This document shows, in pieces, positions 34,931 through 41,260 of a stretch of 41,260 nt of DNA. The position numbers and the translations under genes were made by a program. The notes under the pieces were generated by a model that was not told where the DNA came from, searched no databases, and was given only the letters and a program-made list of their open reading frames with translations. Each line of letters starts with the position of its first letter. Position 1 is the first letter of the stretch. The DNA is from Bacteroidota bacterium (GTDB lineage: Bacteria; Bacteroidota; Bacteroidia; 2-12-FULL-35-15), in contig JAHEYB010000029.1 of the NCBI GenBank assembly GCA_023251805.1, positions 1 through 41,260 of the forward strand, in the 5' to 3' direction.

Positions 34931-35419
34931 TTAAAGGCTTTTTTTAAGCGCAATCATTTTTAAAACAGTAACGGCAGCTTCGTCACCTTTGTTACCATGT
35001 TTTCCTCCTGCTCTATCTTCTGCTTGTTGTAAGGTAGTTGGAGTTAGCACTCCAAAAATCACCGGCTTGTTATATTTTAAACTCACAGTTGTTACACCGT
35101 TCGCAACAGCATCGCAAATAAAATCAAAATGACGCGTTTCACCTTGAATAACACAACCAAGAGCAATTACTCCATCAATGGTTTTGTTTTCACACAAAAA
35201 TTGCGCACCTATTGTCAATTCAAAACTCCCAGGAACATGTTTTACAAAAATATTTTTTTCTACTACTCCATTCGCTAATAACGTTTTTATTGCCCCATCA
35301 AGTAAAGCTCCCGTAATGGCAATATTCCACTCAGCCACTACAATACCTATACACATAGCTGCGCCATTTGGAACTTCAGCTCCTTCGTAGTTTGATAAGT
35401 TTTTTTGTGATGATGACAT
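34931..35419 (-). CDS. ribH: 6,7-dimethyl-8-ribityllumazine synthase
   Basis: A 162-residue riboflavin pathway enzyme that condenses 5-amino-6-ribitylaminouracil with 3,4-dihydroxybutanone phosphate. Family blocks IGIVVAEWNIAITGALLDGA, KHVPGSFELTIGAQFL, GCVIQGETRHFDFICDAV (with the catalytic His) and KPVIFGVLTPTTLQQAEDRA are all intact. It is the usual length for the 60-mer or pentamer types. No other rib gene is in the window. It lies downstream of the TPR gene but a terminator and a repeat block separate them. Confidence 0.96.
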   Translation of the reverse strand: MSSSQKNLSNYEGAEVPNGAAMCIGIVVAEWNIAITGALLDGAIKTLLANGVVEKNIFVKHVPGSFELTIGAQFLCENKTIDGVIALGCVIQGETRHFDFICDAVANGVTTVSLKYNKPVIFGVLTPTTLQQAEDRAGGKHGNKGDEAAVTVLKMIALKKSL

Positions 35420-35461
35420 TCTTAAATAATTTACTTAGCGGGTTTTAACAGACATCTGACT

Positions 35462-35552
35462 ATTTCAGGTTTCAAATTTTCCCAACGGGACTCCTTCGGA
35501 GCAAATTTCAAGTTCAAATATTTCTAACCTGAAACCTTAGACCTGAAATTAA
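35462..35552. repeat. TTTCAGGTTTCAAATTT repeat block, copy 1
   Basis: Inverted words TTTCAGGTTTC and AACCTGAAACC flank a GC-rich centre CCCAACGGGACTCCTTCGGA. Related blocks lie at 37587-37680 and 38036-38118. It fills most of the 201-nt gap between ribH and the TPR gene. Confidence 0.65.
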
Positions 35553-35564
35553 CGAACGTTATTT

Positions 35565-35602
35565 AATAAAAAAGGTGATTCTTCTTACAAAAAATCACCT
35601 TT
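35565..35602 (-). terminator. Terminator of the TPR membrane protein gene
   Basis: AAAGGTGATT (35571-35580) and AATCACCTTT (35593-35602) form a 10-bp stem; on the minus strand a TTTTTTATT tract follows. It is 18 nt after the stop codon. Confidence 0.82.
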
Positions 35603-35620
35603 AATAAGCACTTATTAATA

Positions 35621-36307
35621 TTATAAATTACCTAACATTTTTGCACGGGCAATGAACTTATCCATTTCTCTGCCTTCATTTGTATCTGCGTATTCATTTT
35701 TGATACGCTCATAAATTTTGATTGCATCTGCATAATTTTGTTTCTCTTCATATGCCAATCCTGCTTTTTTCAAGCAAATTGGAGAATCAAACAAGTTATT
35801 ATTTTGCTCTGCGGCTTTTAAGTAAAACGTAATAGCTTCGTCTATTTTACCTAATTCCATATTTGCATCACCAATACCAGCTGTTGCTAATGGAGCAACC
35901 ATTTGGTCTTTCCCGCTAAATTCCTCTAAATGAGCAATTGCATCTTCGTATTGTCCTTTTTTCAAATAACACATTCCTAAATAGTACTCCGCCAAATTCC
36001 CCGAAGGTGTAACACCATAGTTTTCAACAATTTCGATAAAGCCAATGGACCCATTTTTATCGCCATTCATTGCATAATCAATTGAATCTCTGCCAAAATA
36101 ATCCTCCGCTGTAAACATTTCTGCTCTTGCTTTTACTTCTTCACCGGCAACATACCAATACTTGTAGGCAAAATAGCCACCTACCAAAACAACAATTGCC
36201 CCCAAAATAATTCCTAAACTTTTCTTATTTTGCTCAATGTACAACTCGGTTTTGCCAAACGCCTGTTCAACGTCTACAATCGGTTCGTCTTTAATGTCTT
36301 TTGCCAT
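35621..36307 (-). CDS. Membrane-anchored TPR protein
   Basis: A 228-residue protein from the ATG at 36307 (MAKDIKDEPIVDVEQAFGKT). The frame runs 47 codons further upstream, but those cross a -7-like element and have no family character. One membrane helix lies near 32-52 (LGIILGAIVVLVGGYFAYKY), followed by TPR units at about 95-220 (AEYYLGMCYLKKGQYEDAIAH, AITFYLKAAEQNNN, YADAIKIYERIKNEY). The layout resembles YfgM-type periplasmic TPR proteins, which work in protein export quality control. The partner is unknown. It is divergent from recF. Confidence 0.85.
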   Translation of the reverse strand: MAKDIKDEPIVDVEQAFGKTELYIEQNKKSLGIILGAIVVLVGGYFAYKYWYVAGEEVKARAEMFTAEDYFGRDSIDYAMNGDKNGSIGFIEIVENYGVTPSGNLAEYYLGMCYLKKGQYEDAIAHLEEFSGKDQMVAPLATAGIGDANMELGKIDEAITFYLKAAEQNNNLFDSPICLKKAGLAYEEKQNYADAIKIYERIKNEYADTNEGREMDKFIARAKMLGNL

Positions 36308-36335
36308 AATCTTAATAAATCTTGTTAATGGACTG

Positions 36336-36343
36336 CAAAAATA
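36336..36343 (-). promoter_or_regulatory. Putative -7 element for the TPR gene
   Basis: TATTTTTG on the minus strand, 28 nt before the ATG at 36307. It matches TAnnTTTG but no TTG lies at 19 nt. Confidence 0.4.
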
Positions 36344-36494
36344 AGTTTTTTTTGCAATATCTATAATTAATTCTGAACAATCTGAATTTTCGCTCCTTTT
36401 TTGGTTATTTTTACCATCGAGACCTTTTTCCTGCTTGCGTTTGACCAAAAGGGCTTGAGTGCAACAAACTGATCTTTTTTATAGTAAAAATCAA

Positions 36495-37628
36495 ATGTTT
36501 TTAAAGAAATTATCTGTCCTGAATTTTAAAAATTACCCCGAAGCCGAATTAAGCTTCAGTAAACAGATAAACTGCCTGACGGGTAATAATGGCGAGGGAA
36601 AGACCAATATTTTAGATGCCATTCACTATTTGTCCTTTTGCAAGAGCTTTTTTAACCCAATTGATAGCCAAAACATCCTTCATGAATCACCCTTTTTCCT
36701 AATTCAAGGCGTTTTTGAAATGCCAGAACAGGAAGATGAGATTTATTGCGGACTAAAACGCAATCAAAAAAAAGTATTCAAACGCAATAAAAAGGAGTAT
36801 TCTCGCTTAGCAGACCATATTGGCATATATCCTTTGGTAATGATTTCACCGGCCGATTCGGAGCTTATTACTGAAGGAAGTGAAAGCCGCAGAAAATTCA
36901 TTGATAGCGTTATTGCTCAATTCGACCGCGATTATCTTGAGAATTTAATCAGTTATAATAAAGTCCTTTCCCAACGAAATGCTCTTTTGAAGCAATTTGG
37001 TGATAGCCGCCAATTTGATAAAACATCACTCGAAATTTGGGATGTTCAGCTGATTGAATTTGGGAAAAAAGTTCATTACAGCAGAAAAAAGTTTAATAAT
37101 AGCTTTGTTCCCATTTTTCAATCCTATTATGAATTGATTTCGGGAGGTAAAGAAAAAGTCAACATCCAATATGTCTCTCATTTAAATGATGCCGCTTTCG
37201 CAGATGTACTTGAAAAAGCATTGAATCGCGACAGGGCAATGGAATATACAACCGTTGGTGTTCACAAAGATGATTTGGAATTTACAATAAATGACTATCC
37301 AATAAAAAAATATGCTTCACAAGGACAACAAAAATCATTTTTGATTGCACTAAAATTAGCGCAGTTCGATTTTATAAAAAAAATAAAAAACATCACTCCT
37401 ATTTTATTATTAGATGATATCTATGATAAACTGGACGATTTGCGAGTAAAGCAATTAATGGAATTGGTGAGCAGTAATAAATTCGGACAATTATTTGTAA
37501 CAGATACTCATCCTACTAGATTGGCTGATCTTTTTCAAGTAAGTGATGTGGATGTCAGAATATTTCAGATTGTTAATGGGACAATTTCAAGTTTAAAGTC
37601 TAAGGTTTCATTTAGTGCTAAAACTTGA
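36495..37628 (+). CDS. recF: DNA replication and repair protein RecF
   Basis: A 377-residue SMC-like ATPase that helps load RecA at single-stranded gaps. Walker A GNNGEGKT at 30-37, signature-like KKYASQGQQKSFLIALKLAQ and Walker B ITPILLLDDIYDKLDD are present. The ATG at 36495 (MFLKKLSVLNFKNYPEAELS) fits the family start; an upstream ATG at 36459 adds 12 atypical residues. The last 14 or so codons (from about 37587) lie inside a repeat block, so the C-terminal tail after FQIVNGTI is probably repeat-derived. Confidence 0.95.
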   Translation: MFLKKLSVLNFKNYPEAELSFSKQINCLTGNNGEGKTNILDAIHYLSFCKSFFNPIDSQNILHESPFFLIQGVFEMPEQEDEIYCGLKRNQKKVFKRNKKEYSRLADHIGIYPLVMISPADSELITEGSESRRKFIDSVIAQFDRDYLENLISYNKVLSQRNALLKQFGDSRQFDKTSLEIWDVQLIEFGKKVHYSRKKFNNSFVPIFQSYYELISGGKEKVNIQYVSHLNDAAFADVLEKALNRDRAMEYTTVGVHKDDLEFTINDYPIKKYASQGQQKSFLIALKLAQFDFIKKIKNITPILLLDDIYDKLDDLRVKQLMELVSSNKFGQLFVTDTHPTRLADLFQVSDVDVRIFQIVNGTISSLKSKVSFSAKT

Positions 37629-37680
37629 AATTTGATCCAAAGCAACCCCTCGGAAAAACCTGAAACCTGAAATTTGATAC
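37587..37680. repeat. CTTGAAATTTG/AACCTGAAACC repeat block, copy 2, overlapping the recF end
   Basis: It shares AAGTCTAAGGTTTCA-like and CTTGAAATTTG words with the reverse complement of the block at 35462-35552, in the same order, with a related GC-rich centre (CCCCTCGGAA). The recF stop TGA lies within ACTTGAAATTTG. Confidence 0.65.
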
Positions 37681-37728
37681 TCCTGAAAGAATAATAATAG
37701 ATTATTAGTCGAAGAGAAATGATAAAAG

Positions 37729-38019
37729 ATGAGTAGACATAATGAACATAGCTTAAAGGAAGTAATCAACCAAATGTTGAAAGCTTACAAGCTGGATGAT
37801 AAGCTGGCTGAAAGAAAATTAATCGCCTCCTGGGAAAGTGTTATGGGTGTTATGATAGCAAAACATACCAAAGATTTATACATTAAACACAAACAACTTT
37901 TTGTTACCTTAGATTCGGCTGCGTTAAGAAATGAATTGTTATTGGCAAAAACTAAAATTTTAAAAATGCTGAATGATGAAGTGGGAAGCGAAGTGATTAA
38001 CGATGTTATTTTGAAATAA
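37729..38019 (+). CDS. DUF721 (DciA-like) protein
   Basis: A 96-residue protein with the DUF721 layout: N-terminal helix SLKEVINQMLKAYKLDDKL, LIASWESVMGVMIAKHTKDL and the C-terminal KQLFVTLDSAALRNELLLAK with an ending helix. Short DUF721 proteins are related to DciA, which helps load the replicative helicase in bacteria lacking DnaC. It sits 100 nt downstream of recF, a common arrangement. Helicase loading here is inferred from family and context only. Confidence 0.87.
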   Translation: MSRHNEHSLKEVINQMLKAYKLDDKLAERKLIASWESVMGVMIAKHTKDLYIKHKQLFVTLDSAALRNELLLAKTKILKMLNDEVGSEVINDVILK

Positions 38020-38035
38020 TTAAAAAATAATTCCA

Positions 38036-38118
38036 AATTTCAGGTCTCAGGTTTCTTTCTTAACAATGAAATAAACTTAGCAAAAAACTTGAAACCTGAA
38101 ATTTGAAACTTGAAATTA
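38036..38118. repeat. AATTTCAGGTCTCAGGTTTC repeat block, copy 3
   Basis: AAATTTCAGGT...CAGGTTTC at 38036-38057 is inverted relative to GAAACCTGAAATTTG near 38091-38105. It occupies the gap before the peptidase gene and is related to the blocks at 35462 and 37587. Confidence 0.6.
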
Positions 38119-38128
38119 AAAACAACCT

Positions 38129-39499
38129 ATGAGAACAAAAATCACTATCGTACTTCTAGCACTATTAACAAACGCAAGTTTCGCTCAAACCGATTCTGCA
38201 ATGATTAAAAAAATATTTAATGAAGCGTTGAGCAACGGAAAAAGTTATTCCAACCTCGATTATTTGACAAATAAAATTGGTGGACGACTAAGTGGTTCTC
38301 CGCAAGCACAACAAGCTGTTGATTGGGCGTTTAAAGCGATGAAAGAAGCCGGGGCTGATACCGTTTTTTTACAAGAGTGTATGGTTCCTCATTGGGTACG
38401 TGGCGAAAAAGAAGTTGGAAAAGTAATTTCTACAGGTGGAAAAGGTGTGAAAGATGTTCCTATTTGTGCTTTGGGTGGTTCTATCGGAACTCCTGCTGAA
38501 GGAATTACAGCTCAGGTAATTGAAGTAAACGGAATAGAAGAACTGGAAAAAATTGGGAAAGAAAAAATTCAGGGAAAAATTGTTTTCTTTAATCAACCGA
38601 TGGATCCTACTTTTATAAAAACATTTAATGCATATGGAAAAGCAGTGAAACAAAGATGGGGAGGTGCTTCAGAAGCAGTTAAGTTTGGTGCCCTTGCAGT
38701 TGTAGTTCGTTCCATGACCTTAACGCAAGATGATAATCCTCATACCGGTTCCATGGGTTATAAAGATAGTTTGAATAAAATTCCTGCTTGTGCAATTAGT
38801 ACAAATGCAGCAAATTGGTTAAGCACGTATCTAAAAACAGATAAAGAATTAAAATTTTATTTGAAAATGACTTGTCAAACGTTGCCTGACGAAAAATCAT
38901 ACAATGTGGTTGGAGAAATTTGGGGAGCTGAGAAAAAAAACGAATACATTGTTGTAGGCGGACATTTGGATTCCTGGGACACAGGCAAAGGAGCACATGA
39001 TGACGGAGCGGGTGTGGTGCAATCCATTGAGGTGTTACGCATATTTAAAGCAATGGGAATAAAACCAAAATGCAGTATTAGAGCAGTAGCATTTATGAAT
39101 GAAGAAAATGGTGGTCGCGGAGGCGATAAATATGCTGAAATGGCTTTACTAAAAAAAGAAAAACACATTGCTGCAATGGAATCCGATGCAGGCGGATTTA
39201 CACCTCGCGGATTTAGTAGCGATGCAAAACCTGAAATAAAAGCAAAATTAAAAAAATGGAAACCATTACTGGAACCTTACGGATTATATGATTTTGATGG
39301 CGATGGCGGTGGAGCAGATATTGGCCCACTAGAAAAACAAGGAGTTCCACTTATCGGTTTGTCTCCCGATTCACAACGTTATTTCGATTATCACCATACG
39401 CCTATTGATGTGCTAGATGCCGTAAACAAACGTGAACTTGAAATGGGTGCTGCTTCTATGGCTGCATTGATTTGGTTGATTAGCGTTTATGGATTGTAG
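38129..39499 (+). CDS. Secreted M28-family zinc aminopeptidase/carboxypeptidase with PA domain
   Basis: A 456-residue exported metallopeptidase of the M28 group, closest in layout to carboxypeptidase Q. Signal peptide 1-20 ends ASFAQ. A protease-associated insert lies around 105-245. The zinc ligands are visible: His279 (GGHLDSWD), Asp291 or Asp292 (HDDGAG), Glu325-326 (NEENGG, base and ligand), Asp353 (ESDAGG) and His422 or His423 (YHHTP). It would release amino acids from small peptides outside the cytoplasm. Expressed alone; a bidirectional terminator follows. Confidence 0.92.
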   Translation: MRTKITIVLLALLTNASFAQTDSAMIKKIFNEALSNGKSYSNLDYLTNKIGGRLSGSPQAQQAVDWAFKAMKEAGADTVFLQECMVPHWVRGEKEVGKVISTGGKGVKDVPICALGGSIGTPAEGITAQVIEVNGIEELEKIGKEKIQGKIVFFNQPMDPTFIKTFNAYGKAVKQRWGGASEAVKFGALAVVVRSMTLTQDDNPHTGSMGYKDSLNKIPACAISTNAANWLSTYLKTDKELKFYLKMTCQTLPDEKSYNVVGEIWGAEKKNEYIVVGGHLDSWDTGKGAHDDGAGVVQSIEVLRIFKAMGIKPKCSIRAVAFMNEENGGRGGDKYAEMALLKKEKHIAAMESDAGGFTPRGFSSDAKPEIKAKLKKWKPLLEPYGLYDFDGDGGGADIGPLEKQGVPLIGLSPDSQRYFDYHHTPIDVLDAVNKRELEMGAASMAALIWLISVYGL

Positions 39500-39510
39500 A
39501 ACTATTTAAA

Positions 39511-39546
39511 ATAAAAAACGCCCAGAACTTGTACTTCTGGGCGTTT
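39511..39546. terminator. Bidirectional terminator between convergent genes
   Basis: AAACGCCCAGAA (39516-39527), a 7-nt loop, TTCTGGGCGTTT (39535-39546): 12 bp, perfect. On the minus strand it is followed by TTTTTTATTTT, on the plus strand only by TTT, so it best serves the zinc-ribbon gene. Confidence 0.88.
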
Positions 39547-39567
39547 ACCATTTATAATTATTAGAAT

Positions 39568-40695
39568 TTAATATCCTTCATTATTATAATAATCTACTGC
39601 AAAGTAAATTCCAATTCCAATTGCAATAACAGCTAATACCGCTAACACAATTTTAATAACACTATAAGGACGTTCACCTTGCACTTCTCCTGTTCTTCCG
39701 TTAATCATGAAACGAAATACTTTTTCGTTATAACGGAAAGCACTCAACCAAATGGGTAATAAAATATGTTTGAAAGAAATATCGTTATAAACTGTACTAA
39801 CAGAACCTATTCGCTGGTGATCACCACCAATGTCTCTACAAATAGTTGTGCGAATGCCTTGTTCCATAATCACTTTTGATTTTTCAAACCCGGTTTTTAC
39901 ATCCACTTGGTAGCTCTCACTTCTGAAACCGCTCAAAAATTTATCGTTATACCCAGTAATATTTTCCATATCCCAAGGCTCTAGCGCATTTGTATATTTT
40001 TCAGGCAAAGATTTGCTCGCCAAAACCAATACATCATCAAACGTATTGCGTACATGGCCGCTTGCATAACTCCAACGAATTTTAGTAACCGTACGTGTAT
40101 TTGTTTGTGATTTTCCATTTACCACGGTTGTATAAGTTTCAGTAGTAACGTAATTATCCCCACGCTGGCCTGTATAATCGCTTTCTGTATTGGAATCATA
40201 CGTCCAATATGGAATATACATTCCGTTTAACTTGTCGGCATTATCCACATAATTTTTTAAGTCGTTTGGAGCAAACCATAAACTTTTCACCCATTTTTTA
40301 AATTCTTCAAAAGCATTTTTCTGGTCAACTTTAAAAGGCAATAAATATTTCGGTTTGATAATGCTGTTTGTTGTTCCTCCCGTTACTACAATTGGAGAAG
40401 CGCAAAACGGACAGCTATCCGAAGTAATATTCGGTTTTAATGTAGAAGAAGCTCCGCAATTCCCACATTTTACAGTTGTAATTTCTTGCTTTTCAACATT
40501 GGTATTATTTTCGTTCAGAAATTTTTCGAAATCTATTTCTTCAACAACCGTTGCTTCAACAGCTTCCTTAATTTCGTTGGCGGCACCACAATACTCACAT
40601 TTTAAATGTTCTGTTCCGGGTGCATACTTCAGCAATGCTCCGCAATCTCTGCAGTCGAGCTGATTACTTATTTCGTTTGTTTTTTCTTCGTACAT
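39568..40695 (-). CDS. Zinc-ribbon membrane protein
   Basis: A 375-residue protein with two N-terminal zinc ribbons: Cys15, Cys18, Cys33, Cys36 and Cys77, Cys80, Cys95, Cys98. A region rich in beta structure follows (about 110-340; PFKVDQKNAFEEFKKWVKSL, YIPYWTYDSNTESDYTGQRG), then one C-terminal membrane helix near 347-366. The layout is that of TFIIB-type zinc-ribbon proteins next to SPFH genes, similar to the ydjG/ydjI arrangement of Bacillus, which is linked to membrane stress. The SPFH/GYF gene lies 120 nt upstream on the same strand. Role is inferred from that pairing. Confidence 0.82.
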   Translation of the reverse strand: MYEEKTNEISNQLDCRDCGALLKYAPGTEHLKCEYCGAANEIKEAVEATVVEEIDFEKFLNENNTNVEKQEITTVKCGNCGASSTLKPNITSDSCPFCASPIVVTGGTTNSIIKPKYLLPFKVDQKNAFEEFKKWVKSLWFAPNDLKNYVDNADKLNGMYIPYWTYDSNTESDYTGQRGDNYVTTETYTTVVNGKSQTNTRTVTKIRWSYASGHVRNTFDDVLVLASKSLPEKYTNALEPWDMENITGYNDKFLSGFRSESYQVDVKTGFEKSKVIMEQGIRTTICRDIGGDHQRIGSVSTVYNDISFKHILLPIWLSAFRYNEKVFRFMINGRTGEVQGERPYSVIKIVLAVLAVIAIGIGIYFAVDYYNNEGY

Positions 40696-40815
40696 AAAAA
40701 CAGTTTAAAGGTTTTAAAGTTATAAGGTTATAAAGTTGAAGAAGTAAAAATAAATTAGAGCACTTAGGTTCCACTAACTTTTCAACTTTCTAACTTTCCA
40801 ACTTTTGAACTAATA
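40696..40815. repeat. AAAGTTATAAGGTT / AACTTTCTAACTTTCC repeat block
   Basis: AAAGTTATAAGGTTATAAAG (40717-40736) is roughly inverted against CAACTTTCTAACTTTCCAAC (40783-40802). The block fills the gap between the SPFH/GYF gene and the zinc-ribbon gene and is another short-word repeat family. Confidence 0.5.
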
Positions 40816-41260
40816 TTACATAGGAGGTGGCAATGGCGGTGGAACAGCCGTAAACAATTTCGCTATTTCAGCTACTTGTTCAGCAGTCATCCAAGCAGCC
40901 ATGCCATTTTTCCATATCATAGAATCTTTTTTCAAAGAACCTTGTTGAATCATTTGTCCCATTACTTGTTCGGTAAACGGACCAGTTTGAGCACCATTCA
41001 CAGCTACAAAATACTGAGTCATTGCAGGTGGTGGCGGTGGATTATTGTTGTTATTATTTTGGTTGGTATTGTTGTTCTGGTTCATCATATTATTCATTTG
41101 ATTTCCCATACCCATTCCCATACCCATTCCTAAACCTGCGCCCATCATGCTATTCCCATTTTCAGCAGCTTTTCCATAGCGTTTGCTCCTTGAAATTGTG
41201 TGTATGCATTTAAGTTTCCAATAATTCCCATGCTACTTCTTTTATCTAATGCTGCTTCTA
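40816..41260 (-). CDS. SPFH-type protein with C-terminal GYF-like domain, partial and frameshifted
   Basis: The 3' part of a gene entering from the window edge. In one frame the edge encodes EAALDKRSSMGIIGNLNAYT then QFQGANAMEK, typical of the end of an SPFH/YdjI-type domain, but it then hits a stop near 41145. One base more in the A4 run (plus strand 41170-41173) would continue as AAENGNSMMGAGLGMGMG, which is what the family shows. The remaining 110 residues are a Gly/Met and Asn/Pro linker, then a GYF_2-like domain (QYFVAVNGAQTGPFTEQ) and a PPPLPPPM end. Either a true frameshift or a homopolymer sequencing error. Confidence 0.72.
41170..41173 (-). other. Apparent one-base deletion in a homopolymer
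   Basis: Four T on the plus strand (four A in the gene) where five would restore a continuous reading frame between the SPFH end and the Gly/Met linker. Confidence 0.65.

Noticed and set aside
34822..35419. ribH and the FAD enzyme as one flavin operon
   Set aside because: A 109-nt gap with its own promoter-like site separates them; the shared flavin theme is weak evidence.

Overview
The window reads as an AT-rich chromosomal segment of a member of the Bacteroidota. I infer this from four things: a complete MoxR/BatA-E operon, a secreted adhesin ending in a type B Por-secretion (T9SS, CHU_C-like) sorting domain, Rho with a long polar insert, and promoters of the form TTG-N18/19-TAnnTTTG instead of sigma-70 boxes. 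I cannot name the genus. There are no phage, transposase or CRISPR genes; this is mostly housekeeping and envelope DNA.

Layout. 1-7.1 kb: start of an unknown gene (minus), an ECF sigma factor (minus), uvrA (plus), then an ABC exporter and truA (minus, overlapping). 7.1-15.8 kb: moxR, a DUF58 gene, a BatD-like/DUF4381-like gene, batA, batB, batC, batD and batE, all plus and probably one operon. 16-19.8 kb: a 1281-residue T9SS adhesin with nidogen-like, Ig-like, SprB and PKD modules. 19.9-22.9 kb: a small metallophosphoesterase, rho and a DUF4199 membrane protein. 22.9-31.3 kb (minus): an Mpl/MurC-like ligase, a TPR/PD40/OmpA protein, and an oligopeptide importer (lipoprotein, OppB, OppC) without ATPases. 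31.5-31.9 kb: tRNA-Ser(GCU), tRNA-Pro(UGG), tRNA-Arg(UCU) and a terminator. 32.1-34.8 kb: a 116-residue membrane protein convergent with a two-gene unit, an FAD-dependent amine-oxidase/desaturase-like enzyme and a seven-helix membrane protein that resembles the PaxB/Pyr4 transmembrane terpene cyclases. 34.9-38 kb: ribH and a membrane-anchored TPR protein (minus), recF and a DUF721 gene (plus). 38.1-41.3 kb: a secreted M28 peptidase, and on the minus strand a zinc-ribbon membrane protein preceded by an SPFH/GYF gene that runs off the window and carries an apparent one-base frameshift.

The most interesting point is the FAD enzyme plus PaxB/Pyr4-like cyclase pair at 32460-34821. It has its own promoter-like sequence and looks like a minimal terpenoid-tailoring unit. 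The second theme is short repeats. Several families of intergenic repeat words and palindromes fill the gaps, and three seem to have entered coding sequence in frame (uvrA linker, mpl, recF 3' end). All functions are from reading protein sequence by eye; no database search was run.
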